The notes: a model not told the origin generated them from the letters alone. Positions 51,801-60,457 are shown, numbered from the stretch's first letter. The stretch is DNA of 64,000 bases from Platycnemis pennipes (GCA_933228895.1 OW121847.1:84733656-84797655); one strand, 5' to 3'. Translations and numbers: made by a program.

Positions 51801-54800
51801 AAGGCACCTTTATGACACCTTGGACCTTTTCTGCCTACCTGGCCCTAGCGACGTTTTAAGATGCCCTTCGTTCTCTTTGGTAGAAAAATCTGCAGTGTTT
51901 ATAAACAACGTTCGTAGCGAAAGGATTAATACTCGCAGTAATATCTGAAGTTGAACCTCACCCTCTGAAGTGATACACAATGTATAGGATTAAAGATCAG
52001 AGAATTTACTTTTAGTGTTCCATATGCCCTGGAAACCAAAGCAATAGGGGTCTAATTTCTTTCTCTGAAAAGTTACTAATGAGAATGAGAAAATTGTTTT
52101 CTGTAATCAAACCAAGTCTCGATTTCTTTCATTTTCATGGTGTACATTTTTTTCATGCAAAACTTTCTAAATTCCTATATATGTGCTTGATATGTCATCA
52201 TGTTGTCTATTTTAGTACTTAGAAGAGCGTCCAATGTGGTCAAAAAATGCATTAATAGCAATCACGAAACTCACCCAGGATCAGCTGAAGTATCTTCTGC
52301 CATCTGTTGCATATTATTTTATCAATGGTCCCTGGAGAGGTACATGGACCAGATTTGGCTTTGATCCTATGGTCAACCCATCTGCAAGACAGTATCAAAC
52401 TCTAGATTTTCGTCTCCGAAGAACAGGTAACACGTAATGGAGCTGTAGAAAAATGTTTATGCCTCTTTATATTGTGGTAATTGAATGCTCATATATTGCC
52501 TGCATAGATTTTGAAGACTAGCTGATGAAATTGTTCTTTCATCTGTCAAGATGAAGCTTTATTATACTCGGTCTAGGGTTTAATAAATGTGGAACCAGTC
52601 TTTTGGAAGTGTAAGATATGTGGAATGCTTATTGTTCCCATCAGATTTACTAACAGCTTATATCTTTATATTTAAACAGGTGGAATGAGGTCAAAGGTTA
52701 AAGCAAAACGAAGTGCTATAAATTGTAGCCAGCCTTACAGGTTTGCTAATTGCAGCCGTCCCAAAATACCAGTTCTTAAAAAAATGTCTTTATTGGAAGG
52801 AAATGAAGATAACAGTGAAAAGGTGGATGCTGATGATAATGAGGCTCTGTATGTATTCCGCCCAGGGTTAGTCCCTCCATCTATGCAAATGTTCTACCAG
52901 GTAAGTTTTTTCAACTTGCACACTTTCTATGCATGTAAGGCATAATTTTAGGTATAATGTATACAAATTCAACATTTTTTGTACTAATCTCATTACGTGT
53001 TTTCAGAGTAGCTTAAGTATTGACATTCATTGACTTTCACCATTTATTACACTGTTGAAAATCAGAAGATTGAGTGGAATGAATGCAGTTCAAGTCCTAA
53101 TGGTTGTTTTGAGTCAATGAAAGGCATCTTTTGCTCTGTCAGTTGTGCTACGTGATGTATGTACCTAGTATCTAATTAATTTGTTGAAGACATTGATAAG
53201 TCAAAACAGTGTTGTGGAAGCAAGCGATTTTTGAACAAGGAATGAATAATTATTTCATTTTATATTTAGATCCTCTTTTTTTCATTATTATAAGTTTGAT
53301 ACATTTCTATTTTAAATATCAGGCATTCATTAACTAGCATTCAGCCAGAATAATACAGGAAATGTTAAAAGTGATAAAAAATGTAATGATAGGAAATATG
53401 ATACTTAAATTAAAATTCCTATATAGTAAACCCTCACATAGCACAGTTCCATAAGACGCAATTTCGTTAAGTAGTGGTCATAGAAATGTACCCAATTTCA
53501 CAAGACGTGATATTTATTTTCGGTAAGATGCGGTTTCAGATATCTCGATTGGAGCAAACTTGAGAATCAACTTCCATCATGATTCTATACATTGCTTCAA
53601 GGATTAGGAGTAATGTTCAAAGTAGTGCACCTCTCAAATCAAACCACTTTGGGAGTCAATAACGTCATAATTCATGACATTTTCTGCGTATTCATCATTT
53701 CATTATGATACATGTAACTTTCTGCCCATTACTAGGTATTGGTGACTTCATTGGCATTGCATTTCATAATTCATGGCATTTACTGCATCGTATTCATCAT
53801 TTCATTACGATACATGTAACTTTCTGCCCATTACTAGGTATTGGTGACTTCATTGGCATTGCATTTCTTCGACGTTACTGTGTATATGTTCTCCGAGAAT
53901 TGGTTCCCTTTTCCTTCCAGGTTCATGTTTAGGAATTAGTGGTGAAATAAAGTGTTGCCCAAGCAAAATGAACTAAAGCTTCAGCTATTTTGGTCGGCCA
54001 ACTGTATCAAACAGTTATTGCAGACAACAGATTAGTTTCGTGATGTCATCGTAGCCACAAAACGATGCCACCACATTGGTCCCCGAGACAATCTTCAAGA
54101 GCATGGTAGCACCAAGGAGGAATGACGTATGTCCATACGACCATAAAGGCCGTTGTACACGGTACAATTTCTTGTACAAGAAGTTGTACCATGCGTAAAT
54201 TGTATCGTGTACGAGGGGTTCATACAATTTCTTGTACAAGAAATTAGATCATGCTCTATATTATTGGATGAAACCATCAAGGACCCACTCCGTAGCTTCT
54301 GCGCATGACATGTGACGGTAGTGATGCGTTCGTTTAGTATTCGTAAGGTTGGTGTTATGTGTTCGCGATCACTTTTATTCCTATTAGCATGGCAAAACTT
54401 CCATTTTTGTTGTACATAACATGATATTCTTTGTTGCTTCCATATTATGATATTCTTTCTTGATTCCGTATTGTGATATGCGTCGGTCGCGTTCTATTTC
54501 TCAAAAGATGAGTTGGACACACTGGCAAACATTAAACCTCAATGAAATTAAGATGACGATATTGAACCAAAAATAAATATATGCAACAAGCAAAAACAAG
54601 ATGCTTGGAGGATAAATGAAGGGTTTCATGAGCCGATGAAAGAGTGCAAGCACACTCTAAACATATGTTTAGACTGTGGTGCAAGTAACCAATCATATAA
54701 TTTCATTTTATTAATGCTAGGATTAATGGTAGCAAATCATTGTAACCCAAACTATGGCAGTATTTTCAAAATACTATTGTCATCGGATATCGCAATTCAG

Positions 54801-57800
54801 CTGTTCGACAGTAAACGATATCTGCGCATGTTATTGGCACACAAATTGCATGAAAATCTTTGATCGTGTACGACCATCAAACAACTTCTTGTACAATTTA
54901 TTCGTCCAATCTCGCCGTTCAATTTATGTTACAAGATCTTGTACCGTGTATAATGGCCTTTATGCTGGGCCGGTAAATTAAAATTTTAGGCAAACTGAAA
55001 TCAGGCCAAAAAACCTCATCCCTAGGGAGAAAACATGGGATAAACGAGTCAACATACATACGATACATACTATACGAAGAAATGAAGGAAAAATGAAAAT
55101 GAAGAGCTGACTTCAGTGCAGAAACTTCTGGTGGCGAGAAAAGAAAAAGATTTCCAAAGTAAATGTACATTTTTGTACGGTGGAAAAATGTTTGTGACCA
55201 AAATCAAATAATAGTGATGGTGAGTTCAGCAGTATTGCATCTTAACACTAGAAGGACGGGAGGGGTCATTTGACCCATTTTTGAAATTCAACTTCAATTT
55301 TACCCATGTAAAATATTTTTAATTAATCTGAAAATTTATCACTTTGTTCCTTTTGGTCTGAAATTTTATGAAACTTCATTAAAATTACTCTAACTTTTTA
55401 AATTAATTTTTTAAAAGAGGTTATACCTAGAAGGACGGCTGGGGGTCATTTGACCCCTAACTTGTTTTCGCAGTATATTTTCATGTTCCTCTTACTCTAT
55501 TCTCAAAATCTTTTACGAAGGTCACTTTTCTCAGTGGTGAGGTGGCCCAAGTGGGTTAGTGCTTGAGTTATGGACCAAAGGGTATCCGGTTCGATTCCGG
55601 GTGATACCTCAAAACACCCACAGAAAAATTCAAGCTGAATGACTTTCCCTGTACCACATATTTTTGGGAATCCGTAAGTGGCACAGGGAAAATAAATATC
55701 CCCCTGTATGAATTTCCCTTTCCGATGGAACTTTTACACAGGTAATTTTCTTATTATGCAAATCTAATATTTTTAACTTGCCTCAGAAATCACATGCACT
55801 CCCATGGACGTCTATCTTTATCTAGGAATGGTATAGAGGGATTTGAGAACTGATATGGAATATTATGGATCGTCACCCTTTCATCCTCTTTTTCGAATGA
55901 CCGTTTTTTCCCAGCCCGGATTGCATATGCACTCGCCATTGCTCTTTTTCCCGGGTGTTCACCCCTCCACCGTGTGTCTGGGACACACCCTCAGTAGTTT
56001 GTACCATTAGTACCAAGTCCTATTCCGTATGGGCAAATGGAAACTAAAGATCCGGCAATATTGAACACGCTCCGCTTGTTGGTGACTGACTATACTGTAA
56101 AGTACATGGTGGAGCATGGGAAGTTTCATAGTCACAATTGGTTTTTGTCGAGAGAGAACCTTTTTATCGTACTGACATGCAAGGGGCGTCTTGGAACAGC
56201 AGAATTTTCCTATAAAAAGCTGTTGGATGGAACCTGGGGCCAAATACATTCTCTAGCGCAATGCCATGGGAACGATTCTTGAATACAATGAAACATTCAT
56301 GATTCAAATCTAGGATGATTCGTAGTCTAGTGCTAAAGGCAGATGAATTTTGTTTGACTTCTGCACCTTGGGACAAGTTTGTTACAAATTTCGAGCCGGC
56401 TCCATGCCTCTGGAAATTAACAGCAAAATCCAAACTGAGTGACTTTTCCTGCACCAGATCTTTTTGGGAAACCAAAAGCAGCATAGGGAAAGTAAATGCC
56501 CCCCTCCTAACTCCCATCTATCAATTACAAATTCCAGTGGTATTTTTGCATGGATAATTTTCTTACCATGCAAATCTTATATTTTTATCGTGCTTCAGAA
56601 ATCATATTCACTTCCATGGCTGTGTATCTTCATCGTGGAATAGTTTTGAGGGATTAGAGAACTGGTACGATTACAGAACCGAAATATTATGGACCGTCGA
56701 CCTCTCATCTACTTTTTTGAATGACTGTATTTGTTCCTACCTGGATTGCAAACTCACTCGCCCCTGATCTTTTAGTTCGGCCCTCCATCGCGTGATTGGG
56801 ACACACCATCAGTAGTTTGTACCATTTACTTCCAAAGTCTATACCGCATGCCAAAAGGAATATTCAAGAGGCGGCAACATTGAGCATGTTCCGCTTGTTG
56901 TTGAGTGACAGTAGTATAAAATGTACAGTGGAGTATGGGAAGTTCCATATAATCATAATTGGTGTTTGTCAATAGAGGACGCCCTTATAATTATCGCACT
57001 GAAATATGGATACGGCTACTTGGGAAAGCGGCATTTGCCCAAAAACACAGTTATGTTAAAACCTGGGGCCAAATATATTCTCTAGCATAATGCCTTGATA
57101 TTCTCTAGCGTAATGCCTAATTCGATTCTTGAATATAATGAAACATTCACGATTCAAACCGAGGAGAATTCATATTCTAGTGCTAAAATATGTAAATTGG
57201 AGGGCTGGGCAGGGGGGCCTTCTGGAGCCCCCCTGGCACGTAGGCCTCTTTTAGATCCAGTAAAAATAAGAGTACTTGGTTGATTCCACAATTTATTTAG
57301 ACAGACTCTACCAGTTTCAACCTTAACAGGTCATCATCAGGAGTAAAAACTTATTTTCTCCTGATGATGACCTGTAAAGGTTGAAACCGGTAGAGTCCAT
57401 CTAAATAAATTGCGGAATCAACCAAGTACTCTTATTTTTATTTTGTCTAAATAACGTGGAACAAACTTGGCAATTTCACATGGAGGTGGCCTTTTCATGT
57501 ATTTTTCAATGAACAGGATCTAACCTCGATTAAAAGCTCAGTACTCTAGAAGGAAACAAAGAAATTCTACACTGAGTCACGAAGAGATCACCAAAAATAA
57601 AGTTGAAAAGGTGTGAGGAATCTTTTCGAACACAACCTTCACCATCATGCACCAATCAAACAGGCAAAAGTTCATTGGATACCACTTTCACATCCCTATA
57701 AACAGCAAAAAAGAGAATAAGGTGCCAAAAGTTTCCAAACTGTCAAAACCATAGCTTCCCATGTTGTTTTCAATTCAAAAAATATTTTGTGGGAGGTGTG

Positions 57801-60370
57801 CGAAAAAGAAAATCATGTGCCTAAAATGTGATGATAAGCAATATTTTTTTCTATTTTTATATGAATCCTAAACCACCGCAATATTCTTATAAATTTTTCA
57901 AGTGAAACTTCAATAATTATAAATAACTGCAAATGCATGATTATATTGACTATAGACTTGAAACCACTGACACCTGATGACCATTGACTATGAAATAAAA
58001 TTATGACTAACATGAGTGATAATTTTATATTCATAACCATCGGAATACCTTATTGAATGCTTCCTGGTATAAGTATTACATAAACATTAACACCGCTACA
58101 AGAAAACAATCCATGGGAATGCATAAAAGCTTATAATTTGGTAAAATGAAGTCGGGGTCAAATGACCCCTTGCCGTCCTTCTAGGTAGAGCGAAACTCCC
58201 GTCCTCCTAGTGTTAAGGCAATGGTTTAACAAAACACAAGGTACCTTATCTGTGCAAAATCCGGAGTCTTCTACCAGTGCAAATTTTATTGCGAGTTTTG
58301 AATGGTTTAAGGAGAATATAAAACGATACAATATCCATAACATGATGTTAGGGGAACTTCGGGAAAGTGCATCTACAAATCATCAAACAGCCAAAAATTT
58401 TATTCCAGAGTTTTCTGCCCTGACTGAAGAAAGGGGTTATCTGCCTTAACCAACTATCAGCACCAATGAGACAGCCTTGTTCTGGAAAAAGGTGACGACC
58501 TATATTTCAAAGTAGGAACGATGAGCACCAGGATTTAAGGCCACTAAGCATTGCCTTACACTGTTTTTTTTTTCAAATGCATATTTCAGGTGGCTTAAAT
58601 TGTAGGCCGATACTTGATAGTGCTGAAAATTCTTGAGTTTTATAGGGAAAACCTAATTAATCCTACTTGTGACTTGGAAATCAAATCAGCTTTGTGTACA
58701 GAGTGGTTCAAATGTTGCTTTGTTTCTGAGATCTAAAAAAGAACAACTTGAATTTTAAGGCCCTGCTAACACTTGACACTAACCCTGGACATCCAGTTAT
58801 TCTGCAAAATGCTGGTGAAAACATTGAATACTGTTTCTCCCCTTAAGTACGACATCAAAGGGCAACCATTGGATCAAGAACTTATGAAAATCTTCAAGTC
58901 CTACCACCCTAGGCGCACTTTCAAGAGACAGCTGCAGGCGTTTGAAGTAAACCTCTTTGCTTGATCATGAATTTTTGGCTTTCATTCAAAATCACGGATG
59001 CAATTAACATCATATTGAATTCATGGAATGAAGTGAAGGAGTCTACATTCCATGCTTGCTGGAAAAGCCTTGGTTCAGAAGTGGTGAATACTGTCCTTGG
59101 GTTTTCTTCATTCCAAGAAGAAATCACCGAAATTGTTCCTGGCAATAGCTAATGGGGGACAAAGATTTGTTGACAAGCAGGAGAAAGAGGTAGAAGAATT
59201 ATAAAAACCATATCACAAGAAGGTGATGGAATCTGCAGCTATTTCGGTCAGACAACTGTTTCTGACAACTGCTGGAACTGGAATTGATCAGGGTCAACAA
59301 AAATATAGAGGTGTGAAGAGGGTTAGTGAATTCAGATGAAAATAAGTGTCTTCAATTGACCGTGAAATCTCTCAAGAATGTTTTTACTGCACTTGATGAA
59401 TTTCAAGAAAAATTTCTTTGAGTCGATCTGTACATAGAAGGAAGATTTACCACCTTACTGTAATCTATAGAAAACCATGAAGAACGAGGTAAAACAGCTG
59501 CATTACTTAGTTCCTCGAGGTTACATTTTAAAAGGCTATATTCCACTAATTGCTAGTCCTTGGTTCTAACGATTCTACATCTTCTAACGAGGTTAATTTG
59601 TAAAATGCATATAAATAATGCTCAACTCGGCTGGAATTAAAGCCTTGGGTGCATCGGCTGTCAGATTAAATAGTATTAATTTCTGCATTACAAAATGGTA
59701 AGCAATATTATTGTTGCAATCCATCTGATTATCATGATGTGCATCCACCGATGATGCTGCCTTGAACCTATATTGTGTTGAGCGTTTTCAATTTTTGCGC
59801 CTTACACAATTTTGTTGAAAGCCAAATTATCATGAATTTCATTTTTCTTTTAGCCAAGATGAGCTACGAAGATAGAAACGGCTGATTTTTCTATTTTCTG
59901 TTGTCCCATGAACTAAGCGAAAAACATTTTGTGCTGAAGTTCATTTAAAAATATTTTGTTGCAGCCATTTAACTTAATCTTGCGTGTGCCCTGTATTTTT
60001 AATATGACCTAAATGCCAAAATGATTTATGGAATAGCATGCTTTTTATTTGAAAAAGGCAATTTTATTATACTGGACACCTTTCCCAAAAATATGAGTAA
60101 TCTCTTCTAAATGTTGTACAAGTACAAAATTATTTCCGGAGATGCATAGTTGTTCCTGCAGTGATTGCTTCACTTTTTCCTTTACAGTACTGTGACTTGC
60201 AGGTCCCAGAAATCCAAGATATGTTGGATAGCTTACCAAATAGTGGACCTGATTTGGTGTGCACTGAGCAGAATGGGTGGTTGCCTCCTGGATTTGATGA
60301 CAAATGCCGGGATATTATTAATCATCATGTTGCCTTACATTTTCATGAACAAAGTGCAATTAACGAGTGA
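33764..60370 (+). CDS. GTF3C5: Transcription factor IIIC subunit 5 (complete, 8 coding exons)
   Basis: Coding exons 33764-33886, 33987-34248, 34320-34489, 34647-34836, 50190-50371, 52216-52426, 52680-52900 and 60188-60370 join in frame to 513 residues. TFIIIC binds tRNA and 5S gene promoters in the nucleus and recruits TFIIIB for RNA polymerase III; subunit 5 (yeast tau95) pairs with a small partner through its N-terminal barrel. Family signatures, in order: ICIEYPGVVKNVDKMLDTLGG (res 15-35), RLELRFRTDDVFSKP, TTSALLLRIK, a YKF segment then MCDFQYLPL, ILPPSFSRMDTP (about 173-184), MWSKNAL and YLLPSVAYYFINGPWRGTW (about 315-350, HTH region), VFRPGLVPPSMQMFYQ (about 438-453), and CTEQNGWLPPG. 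The start at 33764 has GCC before ATG; an in-frame ATG at 33755 has a weaker context. The length is close to the vertebrate protein, but no acidic C-terminal tail is present. Introns 4 and 7 are filled with transposons. Confidence 0.95.
33987..34248 (+). CDS. GTF3C5: GTF3C5 exon 2
   Basis: 262 nt, residues 42-128 plus one base, between ATGCAG and A|GTGAGT. It contains KKRRLELRFR, TTSALLLRIK and the TTVYKF strand. A Ser/Asn/Glu-rich loop of about 20 residues separates the strands. Confidence 0.93.
34320..34489 (+). CDS. GTF3C5: GTF3C5 exon 3
   Basis: 170 nt between CTGTAG and CAG|GTATTT. It begins with the conserved MCDFQYLPL strand and ends with ILPPSFSRMDTPQ, the segment closing the N-terminal barrel. 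Confidence 0.93.
34647..34836 (+). CDS. GTF3C5: GTF3C5 exon 4
   Basis: 190 nt between CATCAG and AAAAA|GTGAGA. It starts YSFRRGKE and contains the Arg-rich GRTRCRRSLHTIFVSW, which corresponds to the conserved RARRPHNAIFV-type segment of the family. The choice of donor is supported by phase agreement with exon 5. Confidence 0.88.
34837..36249 (+). other. GTF3C5 intron 4, proximal part
   Basis: Start of the 15,353-bp intron 4. AT-rich, with no coding sequence; a hairpin at 35916-35993 is listed separately. The rest of the intron is mostly mobile elements. Confidence 0.55.
35916..35993. repeat. Hairpin with overlapping complementary words
   Basis: GGGGAATGACTAGCTCATCATCTTCA (35916-35941) is complementary to TGAAGATGATGAGTGCATCATTC (35971-35993) with a few mismatches. 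The intervening TCATTCCCC can also pair with the leading GGGGAATGA. The sequence could therefore form either of two stems. Function is unknown. Confidence 0.45.
36250..36480 (-). repeat. SINE-like element with 5S-rRNA-like head, copy 1
   Basis: The minus strand reads in the order of 5S rRNA: CCACGTTGAAACACC (36462-36476), GATCACCGAAGTTAAGCA (36433-36450), then GGATAGGAGACC (36399-36410), close to the 5S GGATGGGTGACC region. A body follows with GGCAGGTTAAATGTGGGTTG and TGCCATGGAGACTCCAGAAG, shared with copies at 57.2 and 61.5 kb. The order and spacing of the 5S internal-promoter region argue for a 5S-derived (SINE3-type) element. The 5' end of the 5S unit is cut short. Confidence 0.7.
37380..38510. 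repeat. Probable insertion in the LINE
   Basis: Unrelated to the flanking LINE. It contains two similar ends: CACCTGATGATGCTGCACTG with AAACCCGGGTCATGC (about 37588-37628), and TGAAACCTGGGTCGTGC (about 38452-38468). The motif pattern TGATGATG...GAAACC-GG recurs at 57.3 and 61.4 kb. No coding sequence is supported. Confidence 0.4.
39385..39926 (+). mobile_element. RTE-like non-LTR element fragment, family B
   Basis: A 3' fragment encoding the region after the RT core: a broken SMFLYGSEIW segment, then KIKWIDRVTNEEVLRRVGEK and KGRPHMSFIEQVIKDVKE in the open frame 39593-39904. It ends at CCTAGGATTGTTGACCC with a GATGATGAT tail at about 39926. It sits within the minus-strand LINE. The copy at 48985-49726 has the same end. 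Confidence 0.8.
41035..42003 (+). pseudogene. Endonuclease part of the family A RTE-like element
   Basis: A 322-codon frame. Visible motifs of the exonuclease/endonuclease/phosphatase fold: RIRTWNIRTML (start), SEVRWRDQG (catalytic Glu), VQVYMPT, VMGDWNAVVGEG (Asp and Asn), TNTWF, and YQLDYI. The last catalytic motif, normally SDHNLV in this class, reads SERNLV, so the catalytic His is lost. The frame ends in a stop before the RT. Similarity is to RTE/BovB-type elements, from memory of the family. Confidence 0.82.
42060..44019 (+). pseudogene. Reverse transcriptase part of the family A RTE-like element
   Basis: Broken frames carry RT motifs in order: EDQFGFRKGRATR (about 42902), FVDFKKAFDRVRW (about 43010), GVRQGCQLSPVLFN (about 43187), FADDQALV (about 43315, both catalytic Asp intact), then a VALYGAETW and WVWRRMEK C-terminal part ending at TGA 44017-44019. 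A TAG at 42660, a TGA near 43007 and several frameshifts disable it. Confidence 0.82.
44354..45399 (+). pseudogene. N-terminal part of the R4/Dong-like ORF
   Basis: Two overlapping frames (44354-44902 and 44896-45399) probably formed one. They have a Ser/Thr/Pro-rich start, a helical segment with SQVSATWESKAANRLKQLK-like spacing, then VERFWKDIYE and DVRKAFSGKKKFTAPGMD, the pre-RT region before motif 1. The frame ends at a TAA after DTVNNFW where related proteins continue. Confidence 0.7.
45522..46828 (+). pseudogene. Reverse transcriptase core of the R4/Dong-like element
   Basis: Three consecutive frames (45522-45911, 45912-46160, 46139-46828) separated by a TAG and a frameshift. They contain the RT fingers-palm motifs and then YEYLGVPQ, the NTFAVPTLLYTFGCIKW segment and LYLPRKLGGRGL. 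The last is a conserved post-RT segment in this clade as I recall it. The second catalytic Asp of the YxDD box is Glu (GAA at 46083-46085). Confidence 0.8.
46844..47560 (+). pseudogene. Zinc motif and restriction-like endonuclease of the R4/Dong-like element
   Basis: Frame 46844-47491 holds the CCHC motif (CRAC at about 47070), YYHLRHYYGID, VLPYAPGDIESIVEN, then MKPDIALLN and MIEFSAPAE...KEMEKR, which supply the PD, D/E and K elements. A frameshift near 47450 moves the continuation (LLCELWQLLVGY, then VVLIVGMLGGVKRSL) to another frame. Confidence 0.78.
47811..47834 (+). repeat. (ACT)n microsatellite
   Basis: An imperfect ACT run of about eight units just downstream of the R4/Dong-like insertion. 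Confidence 0.85.
48540..48625 (+). repeat. Dispersed repeat end, copy 3
   Basis: Contains CATCTACATCGACGCGATAC, then GGTGTGTGGCAGGGGATGAA and ATCACCAAGCATGC. Matching words occur inverted at 22.45 and 25.6 kb. The upstream CG-rich sequence (48410-48540) may belong to the same element. Confidence 0.5.
48985..49726 (-). mobile_element. RTE-like non-LTR element fragment, family B
   Basis: The best-preserved copy: minus-strand frame 49197-49442 encodes FIRTYIWSTFLYGSEAWMM, VEAFEIWCYGRMMKIKWI and NEEVLRRVGEN. The upstream part (to 49726) has a KKTKILV-like and AQAKKGI-like segment. The 3' end near 48990 has the same CCTAGGATTGTTGACCC and GATGATGAT tail as the 39.9-kb copy. It is nested in piggyBac-like element 1. 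Confidence 0.8.
49999..50189 (+). other. GTF3C5 intron 4, distal end
   Basis: AT-rich sequence with a polypyrimidine-poor acceptor CACTCATTCAG. No other feature was seen. Confidence 0.6.
50190..50371 (+). CDS. GTF3C5: GTF3C5 exon 5
   Basis: 182 nt between ATTCAG and AAAG|GTTAGT. The first 32 residues are an acidic, Ser-rich linker (EGSSVEPSCSSSLVDEDEAV); the rest, RLLRIKFLCGEPFLRLQK, aligns with the Arg/Lys helix before the HTH domain. Confidence 0.9.
50372..52215 (+). other. GTF3C5 intron 5
   Basis: A 1,844-bp GT-AG intron. The frames within it (50903-51160) show no domain. No repeat was recognised. Confidence 0.7.
52216..52426 (+). CDS. GTF3C5: GTF3C5 exon 6
   Basis: 211 nt between TTTTAG and ACAG|GTAACA. 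It encodes the most conserved region: ERPMWSKNALIA, QLKYLLPSVAYYFINGPWRG and WTRFGFDPMVNPSARQYQTL. This is the tau95 HTH (DNA-binding) domain. Confidence 0.95.
52680..52900 (+). CDS. GTF3C5: GTF3C5 exon 7
   Basis: 221 nt between AAACAG and CCAG|GTAAGT. It contains a basic KVKAKRSAINCSQPY segment, a short acidic loop (NEDNSEKVDADDNE) and YVFRPGLVPPSMQMFYQ, a conserved closing motif. Confidence 0.94.
53666..53866 (+). repeat. Tandem duplication, two 100-bp units
   Basis: Units 53666-53764 and 53765-53866 differ at only a few positions over TTCATCATTTCATTA, GATACATGTAACTTTCTGCC and TTGGTGACTTCATTGG. The duplication is recent compared with the surrounding decayed Tigger. Confidence 0.9.
54146..54960. 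mobile_element. Non-autonomous inverted-repeat transposon with TA flanks
   Basis: Ends AAGGCCGTTGTACACGGTAC and the inverted copy GTACCGTGTATAATGGCCTT are flanked by TA (54144-54145 and 54961-54962). Subterminal CTTGTACAAG and TTGTACAA words repeat near both ends. The 815-bp interior lacks a transposase. It is inserted in the Tigger element. Confidence 0.7.
55539..55610 (+). other. tRNA-like segment
   Basis: A 72-nt stretch with A-box-like TGGCCCAAGTGGGTTAGTGC, D-stem CAAG/CTTG, exact B box GGTTCGATTCC with a TCCGG/CCGGG T stem, and a GAGGT/ACCTC outer stem. The two extra bases before the outer stem and the poor anticodon arm argue for a tRNA-derived SINE head, not a gene. Confidence 0.6.
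55612..57190 (+). repeat. Tandem direct duplication of about 0.8 kb
   Basis: Unit 1 (about 55612-56340) and unit 2 (about 56409-57185) share segments in the same order: a CTGAATGACTTTCCCTG/CTGAGTGACTTTTCCTG segment, GGGACACACC with CAGTAGTTTGTACCATT (starts 55980 and 56798, 818 bp apart), CCGCTTGTTG, and GATTCTTGAATA with ATGAAACATTCA. Divergence and small gaps show it is old. No coding function is visible. Confidence 0.8.
57184..57260 (-). repeat. Truncated SINE-like fragment, copy 3 of the 5S-headed family
   Basis: Matches the tail part of the 61.5-kb copy: TGTAAATTGGAGGG, CCTTCTGGAGCCCCC, and CCTCTTTTAGATCCA. It stops at the TA target where the foldback element begins; the 5S-like head is absent. 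Confidence 0.65.
57263..57438. mobile_element. Foldback MITE with TA flanks
   Basis: Arms 57263-57343 and 57358-57438 (81 bases each) match at about 76 positions around a 14-base loop, flanked by TA on both sides (57261-57262; 57439-57440). It includes CTCCTGATGATGACCTG and GGTTGAAACCGGTAGAG words. It is inserted in the SINE-like fragment inside piggyBac-like element 2. Confidence 0.88.
58974..60187 (+). other. GTF3C5 intron 7, distal part
   Basis: The Tigger remnant fades by about 59.3-59.6 kb; the remainder is AT-rich with no coding sequence, ending in the acceptor CCTTTACAG. Confidence 0.5.
60188..60370 (+). CDS. GTF3C5: GTF3C5 exon 8 (terminal)
   Basis: 183 nt from TTTACAG to TGA. It continues FYQ-YCDLQVPEIQDML, CTEQNGWLPPGFDDKCRD and a final helix. 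The long acidic tail known from the vertebrate protein is missing. Confidence 0.93.
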   Translation, partial: YCDLQVPEIQDMLDSLPNSGPDLVCTEQNGWLPPGFDDKCRDIINHHVALHFHEQSAINE

Positions 60371-60457
60371 ATGGATTGTGTCTACAAAACAGTGAAACAG
60401 TGATATTTTATTTTGGGTGGTATGTATGCCTATTACTGTGTTTATATGAAATTTATT

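Larger units (their letters stand above)
55246..58212. mobile_element. Non-autonomous piggyBac-like element 2
   Basis: Bounded by TTAA (55242-55245 and 58213-58216). Terminal repeats CACTAGAAGGACGGGAG and inverted CTCCCGTCCTCCTAGTG differ at one base. The palindrome GGGTCATTTGACCC occurs inside both ends (55263-55276; 58154-58169) and again at 55442-55457. There is no transposase; the 2.97-kb interior has a tandem 0.8-kb duplication, a tRNA-like segment, a SINE fragment and a foldback element. It interrupts the Tigger coding region between its HTH parts. Confidence 0.88.
53424..59620 (+). mobile_element. Decayed Tigger/pogo-type transposon, interrupted twice
   Basis: The start TAGTAAACCCTCACATAG resembles Tigger-type ends. 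N-terminal HTH traces (GRKHGINEST) lie near 55025. After an inserted element, 58210-58449 encodes NIKRYNIHNMMLGELRESAS and KNFIPEFSALTEERGYLP, typical of the CENP-B/Tigger DNA-binding domain. A DDE-region fragment, ALLTLDTNPGHP (Asp codon 58775-58777), then QPLDQELMKIFKSYHPRRTF and WNEVKESTFHACWKSLG, follows to about 59150. Frames are broken. The 3' end is uncertain (about 59330-59620). It lies in GTF3C5 intron 7. Confidence 0.75.

Noticed and set aside
55539..55610. Functional tRNA gene
   Set aside because: The B box is exact, but the anticodon arm does not fold and two extra bases separate the T stem from the outer stem.
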